A DNA stretch of 6,801 nt from positions 1 through 6,801 of the forward strand of contig JARFQK010000062.1 in NCBI GenBank assembly GCA_029287815.1, written 5' to 3'. The notes beneath the pieces were generated by a model. The model searched no databases, had not been told where the DNA came from, and saw only the letters and a list, made by a program, of their open reading frames with translations. The translations under genes were made by a program, and so were the position numbers. Numbering within the stretch: position 1 is the first letter of the stretch; every line of letters starts with the position of its first letter. This document shows, piece after piece, positions 4,648 through 6,801 of this stretch. The DNA comes from Gammaproteobacteria bacterium. Its GTDB lineage: Bacteria > Pseudomonadota > Gammaproteobacteria > SZUA-229.

Positions 4648-5030
4648 AGCTATTGATTTTTATCATATTCCTGACGACACCATTGGTTTCATACGCTCAG
4701 AATTATCAGCAAATGAACCAAGCCGATATGCAGAAGATGATGCAACAAATGGAGCAAGCGCGGTCCTGTATGGAGAAAATCGATGAAGAAGAGCTGAAAG
4801 CGCTCGAAAAACGCTCAAAACAAGTCGAGCGTGACGTCAAAGCACTTTGCGACAGCGGCAAGCGGGACGAGGCGCAGAAAAAGGCCATCGAATTCGGCAA
4901 GGAAATAGCGAAAGACCCAATGATGAAACAAATGCAGCAATGCGGCGAGATGGTGACAATGGCGTTTCCGAAAATAGCCTTTGCCGACGAGAACAAACCC
5001 GGTAACGATCGCCACGTGTGTGACTATTAG
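4644..5030 (+). CDS. Periplasmic Met/Gln-rich helical protein with four cysteines, unknown function
   Basis: The 128-residue precursor starts MKLLIFIIFLTTPLVSYAQ, a clean signal peptide with cleavage expected after Ala18 (S-Y-A). The TTG start is chosen because it has GGAG eight bases upstream and gives a standard signal peptide; starting at GTG 4626 would add six charged or polar residues (MDGDRT). The mature protein is mostly helical and highly charged. An N-terminal Met/Gln cluster (MNQADMQKMMQQMEQARSCM) is followed by a Lys/Glu-rich probable coiled coil (45-90) and a second Met cluster (PMMKQMQQCGEM). Cysteines at 42, 69, 100 and 126 could form two disulfides in the periplasm. The Met-rich parts could bind a soft metal such as copper, but this is inference only. 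I do not recognise the family. Confidence 0.75.
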   Translation: MKLLIFIIFLTTPLVSYAQNYQQMNQADMQKMMQQMEQARSCMEKIDEEELKALEKRSKQVERDVKALCDSGKRDEAQKKAIEFGKEIAKDPMMKQMQQCGEMVTMAFPKIAFADENKPGNDRHVCDY

Positions 5031-5181
5031 TGATCGCAGGCGTGCGCGGGCGCAGCGCGCTGATGCTCAGCCCGTTGACTCGGCCTGGCGGCATTCAGAT
5101 CAACTGAACCCAGGCGAAAAGTAGGTCTCCGAGCGGTGTCAGCGGGGGTCGACGCCGCAGGCGACGCGCACGCGGCGAATG
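5031..5181. other. GC-rich intergenic DNA with weak inverted repeats
   Basis: The stretch between the periplasmic protein and the photolyase holds CGCCGC (5153-5158) and GCGGCG (5172-5177), a possible stem with a 13-base loop, and TTCAG/CTGAA around 5094-5108. The GTGCGCGGGCGCAG run near 5043-5055 can fold weakly. None is a convincing terminator, and I see no gene. Confidence 0.4.
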
Positions 5182-5201
5182 TTTAGATGACGCCATCTAA
5201 A
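5182..5201. promoter_or_regulatory. Perfect 8-bp palindrome upstream of the photolyase gene
   Basis: TTTAGATG (5182-5189), loop ACGC, CATCTAAA (5194-5201) forms a perfect inverted repeat 47 bases before the TTG start. It could be an operator for a dimeric regulator, or an RNA hairpin in the 5' leader. It is followed by an A-rich stretch, not a T-run, so it is not an intrinsic terminator on the plus strand. Confidence 0.45.
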
Positions 5202-5236
5202 AATCGAGAAAAATCCAAAGGCGAAACTCACCCGAG

Positions 5237-5241
5237 TGAGG
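5237..5241 (+). promoter_or_regulatory. Shine-Dalgarno site for the TTG start of the photolyase
   Basis: TGAGG is seven bases before TTG at 5249. An in-frame TGA at 5237-5239 excludes any earlier start, and the family's N-terminal LRLILGDQL follows immediately. Confidence 0.7.
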
Positions 5242-5248
5242 CGAATCC

Positions 5249-6778
5249 TTGAGGACCCTCCGACTCATTCTGGGCGATCAACTCACCCGTTCAATCAGCG
5301 CGCTTCGCGATATCGACATCAGTCACGACGTCGTTCTGATGACCGAAGTCCATGCTGAAACCACTTATGTGGCTCACCACAAGCAGAAGCTGGTGATGGT
5401 GTTGTCCGCGATGCGCCATTTTGCGCAAGAACTCGATGATGAGGGCATCCAGGTCGATTATGTTCGGCTGGACGCAACACAAAACAGCGGCAGCTTCAGC
5501 GGCGAACTGGAACGGGCGCTGCTGCGCCATGACGTTGATCGTATCGTAGTCACGGAACCCGGGGAATGGCGTGTCTGGGACATGATGCAATCCTGGCAAA
5601 ATAAAATCGATACACCGATCGAGATTCGCGAGGATGATCGTTTTCTGTGTTCGCGGGAGGCTTTCAGCCGCTGGGCCGCTGGCCGCAAAAACCTGCGAAT
5701 GGAGTATTTCTACCGCGAGATGCGGCGTAGAACGGGCTGGCTGATGTCAGGCGACAAACCGGAGGGCGGTCAGTGGAACTATGATGCCGAGAATCGGAAG
5801 GTGCCGCCGGCTGACATCGCGGTACCCGCCACGCTGGGCTTCGAAGCTGACGCGACCACAATCGAAGTCATCAACCTCGTCCAACATAGTTTCGGCGATC
5901 ACTTCGGCGAACTCGGCGACTTCGGCTGGGGCACCACGCGAGATCATGCGCTGCGCGCACTGGACTACTTCGTCAATCATGCGCTGGCCTCATTCGGTGA
6001 TTATCAGGATGCGATGAAGACCGGCGAGGATTTCCTGTTTCACTCTCTGCTGTCGCCGTACCTGAACATAGGCCTGCTCGATCCGCGCGAAGTCTGCGAA
6101 GCCGCGATCCAGTGTTACGAACGCGGCGACGCGCCGCTGAATGCGGTTGAAGGCTTCATTCGCCAGATACTGGGATGGCGCGAGTACATACGCGGCATCT
6201 ATTGGCTGAAAATGCCTGCCTATGCCGACACCAACTTCCTCGATGCCGATCGCTCCCTGCCCGCTTTCTACTGGAGCGGTGAGACCGATATGAACTGCCT
6301 GCACGAAGTGGTCAGTGCGACCCGGCACAACGCTTATGCTCACCACATCCAGCGCCTGATGGTCACCGGCAATTTCGCGCTGCTCGCCGGAATTGCGCCT
6401 GCAGAAGTGGAGCAATGGTACCTCAGCGTCTACGCTGATGCGTTTGAATGGGCGGAGCTGCCAAACACGCACGGCATGGCGCTGTTTGCCGATGGCGGAT
6501 TGCTCGGCTCCAAGCCCTACGCCGCATCGGGCGCCTACATCGACCGGATGTCGGATTACTGCAGCAACTGTCGCTACAAGCCGAAGACCAAACTGGGAGC
6601 CGACGCCTGCCCATTCAACTACCTATACTGGCACTTCATGATCATCAACCAGGAACGACTCGGGTCGAACCCACGAATGGCCATGCCTTACCGCACCCTG
6701 GCGCGCATGAGCGCAGAACGACGCGCCGAGATCAGGCAGCAGGCAAGCGCCTTTCTGGCAACACTGTCGTCTGACTGA
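5249..6778 (+). CDS. phrB: Iron-sulfur bacterial cryptochrome / (6-4) photolyase (PhrB/FeS-BCP family)
   Basis: The 509-residue product is a full-length member of the deoxyribodipyrimidine photolyase-related (FeS-BCP, CryPro) family, about the size of Agrobacterium PhrB. These enzymes use FAD, a lumazine antenna and a [4Fe-4S] cluster to repair UV (6-4) photoproducts with blue light. The N-terminal LRLILGDQLTRSI starts the Rossmann-like antenna domain; the C-terminal half is the helical FAD domain. The four cluster cysteines fall at Cys350 (TDMNC), Cys438 and Cys441 (YCSNC) and Cys454 (DAC). The double His of the lesion-binding site falls at 365-366 (AYAHHIQRL), and W342, W390 and Y391 are present. 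As I recall PhrB, these match its numbering, so catalytic and electron-transfer residues appear intact. Translation starts at TTG. Light sensing rather than repair cannot be ruled out from sequence alone. Confidence 0.93.
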   Translation: MRTLRLILGDQLTRSISALRDIDISHDVVLMTEVHAETTYVAHHKQKLVMVLSAMRHFAQELDDEGIQVDYVRLDATQNSGSFSGELERALLRHDVDRIVVTEPGEWRVWDMMQSWQNKIDTPIEIREDDRFLCSREAFSRWAAGRKNLRMEYFYREMRRRTGWLMSGDKPEGGQWNYDAENRKVPPADIAVPATLGFEADATTIEVINLVQHSFGDHFGELGDFGWGTTRDHALRALDYFVNHALASFGDYQDAMKTGEDFLFHSLLSPYLNIGLLDPREVCEAAIQCYERGDAPLNAVEGFIRQILGWREYIRGIYWLKMPAYADTNFLDADRSLPAFYWSGETDMNCLHEVVSATRHNAYAHHIQRLMVTGNFALLAGIAPAEVEQWYLSVYADAFEWAELPNTHGMALFADGGLLGSKPYAASGAYIDRMSDYCSNCRYKPKTKLGADACPFNYLYWHFMIINQERLGSNPRMAMPYRTLARMSAERRAEIRQQASAFLATLSSD

Positions 6779-6779
6779 A

Positions 6780-6801
6780 GGTAGGGTGCGCCGTGCGCAC
6801 C
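6780..6801. repeat. REP-like hairpin GGTGCGC-CGT-GCGCACC, cut by window end
   Basis: GGTGCGC (6785-6791) and GCGCACC (6795-6801) form a perfect 7-bp stem with loop CGT, starting one base after the photolyase stop and preceded by GGTAG. Repeats of the GTAGGGTGCGC...GCGCACC type are widely dispersed in bacterial genomes. It could also help end the photolyase transcript. The rest lies outside the window. Confidence 0.6.

Noticed and set aside
5043..5062. Intrinsic terminator after the periplasmic protein gene
   Set aside because: The GC-rich stretch folds only weakly and is not followed by a T-run.
5990..6472. Minus-strand frame of 160 codons within the photolyase gene
   Set aside because: It is an antisense shadow of a conserved, complete photolyase reading frame.

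Overview
The window looks like a chromosomal segment of a Gram-negative proteobacterium, most likely a gammaproteobacterium. It encodes a lipoprotein with a lipobox, a small outer-membrane beta-barrel ending in Phe, and a periplasmic protein. GC content is moderate, and start sites use Shine-Dalgarno sequences with ATG or TTG. The taxonomic call is inference from gene content and repeat style; there is no rRNA or other marker gene.

Layout: (1) 2-247 is the 3' end of an unidentified plus-strand gene cut by the window edge. (2) 297-929 is an NTF2/DUF4878-like lipoprotein with a long amphipathic C-terminal tail. It converges on a three-helix membrane protein on the minus strand (957-1268); one hairpin covers both stop codons. 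(3) 1353-1715 has no gene and is built from repeat modules. (4) 1792-2598 is a DUF3050 protein of the haem-oxygenase-like fold. (5) 2599-3332 has no gene: a featureless part, then a 257-bp element with nested inverted repeats, then a second composite repeat. (6) 3333-4004 is an outer-membrane beta-barrel protein. (7) 4031-4071 is a repeat-derived hairpin that may carry a promoter for a SnoaL/NTF2-like protein (4114-4473). (8) 4588-4647 is a possible 19-codon ORF whose stop overlaps the TTG start of a Met-rich, four-Cys periplasmic protein (4644-5030). (9) 5249-6778 is a complete iron-sulfur bacterial cryptochrome/(6-4) photolyase (PhrB/FeS-BCP family), preceded by a perfect palindrome and followed by a REP-like hairpin at the window edge.

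The genes do not form an evident pathway; only the photolyase has a confident biochemical role. The most striking structure lies between the genes. One short motif, GGGGTCAGA(CTC or GTC) and its complement, recurs about nine times, almost always at gene boundaries. It occurs alone, as hairpins, or fused to two other repeat types (a GTCATTGCGAG palindrome and a REP-like stem-loop). I see no CRISPR array, tRNA, rRNA, transposase, phage gene or recognisable defence system.
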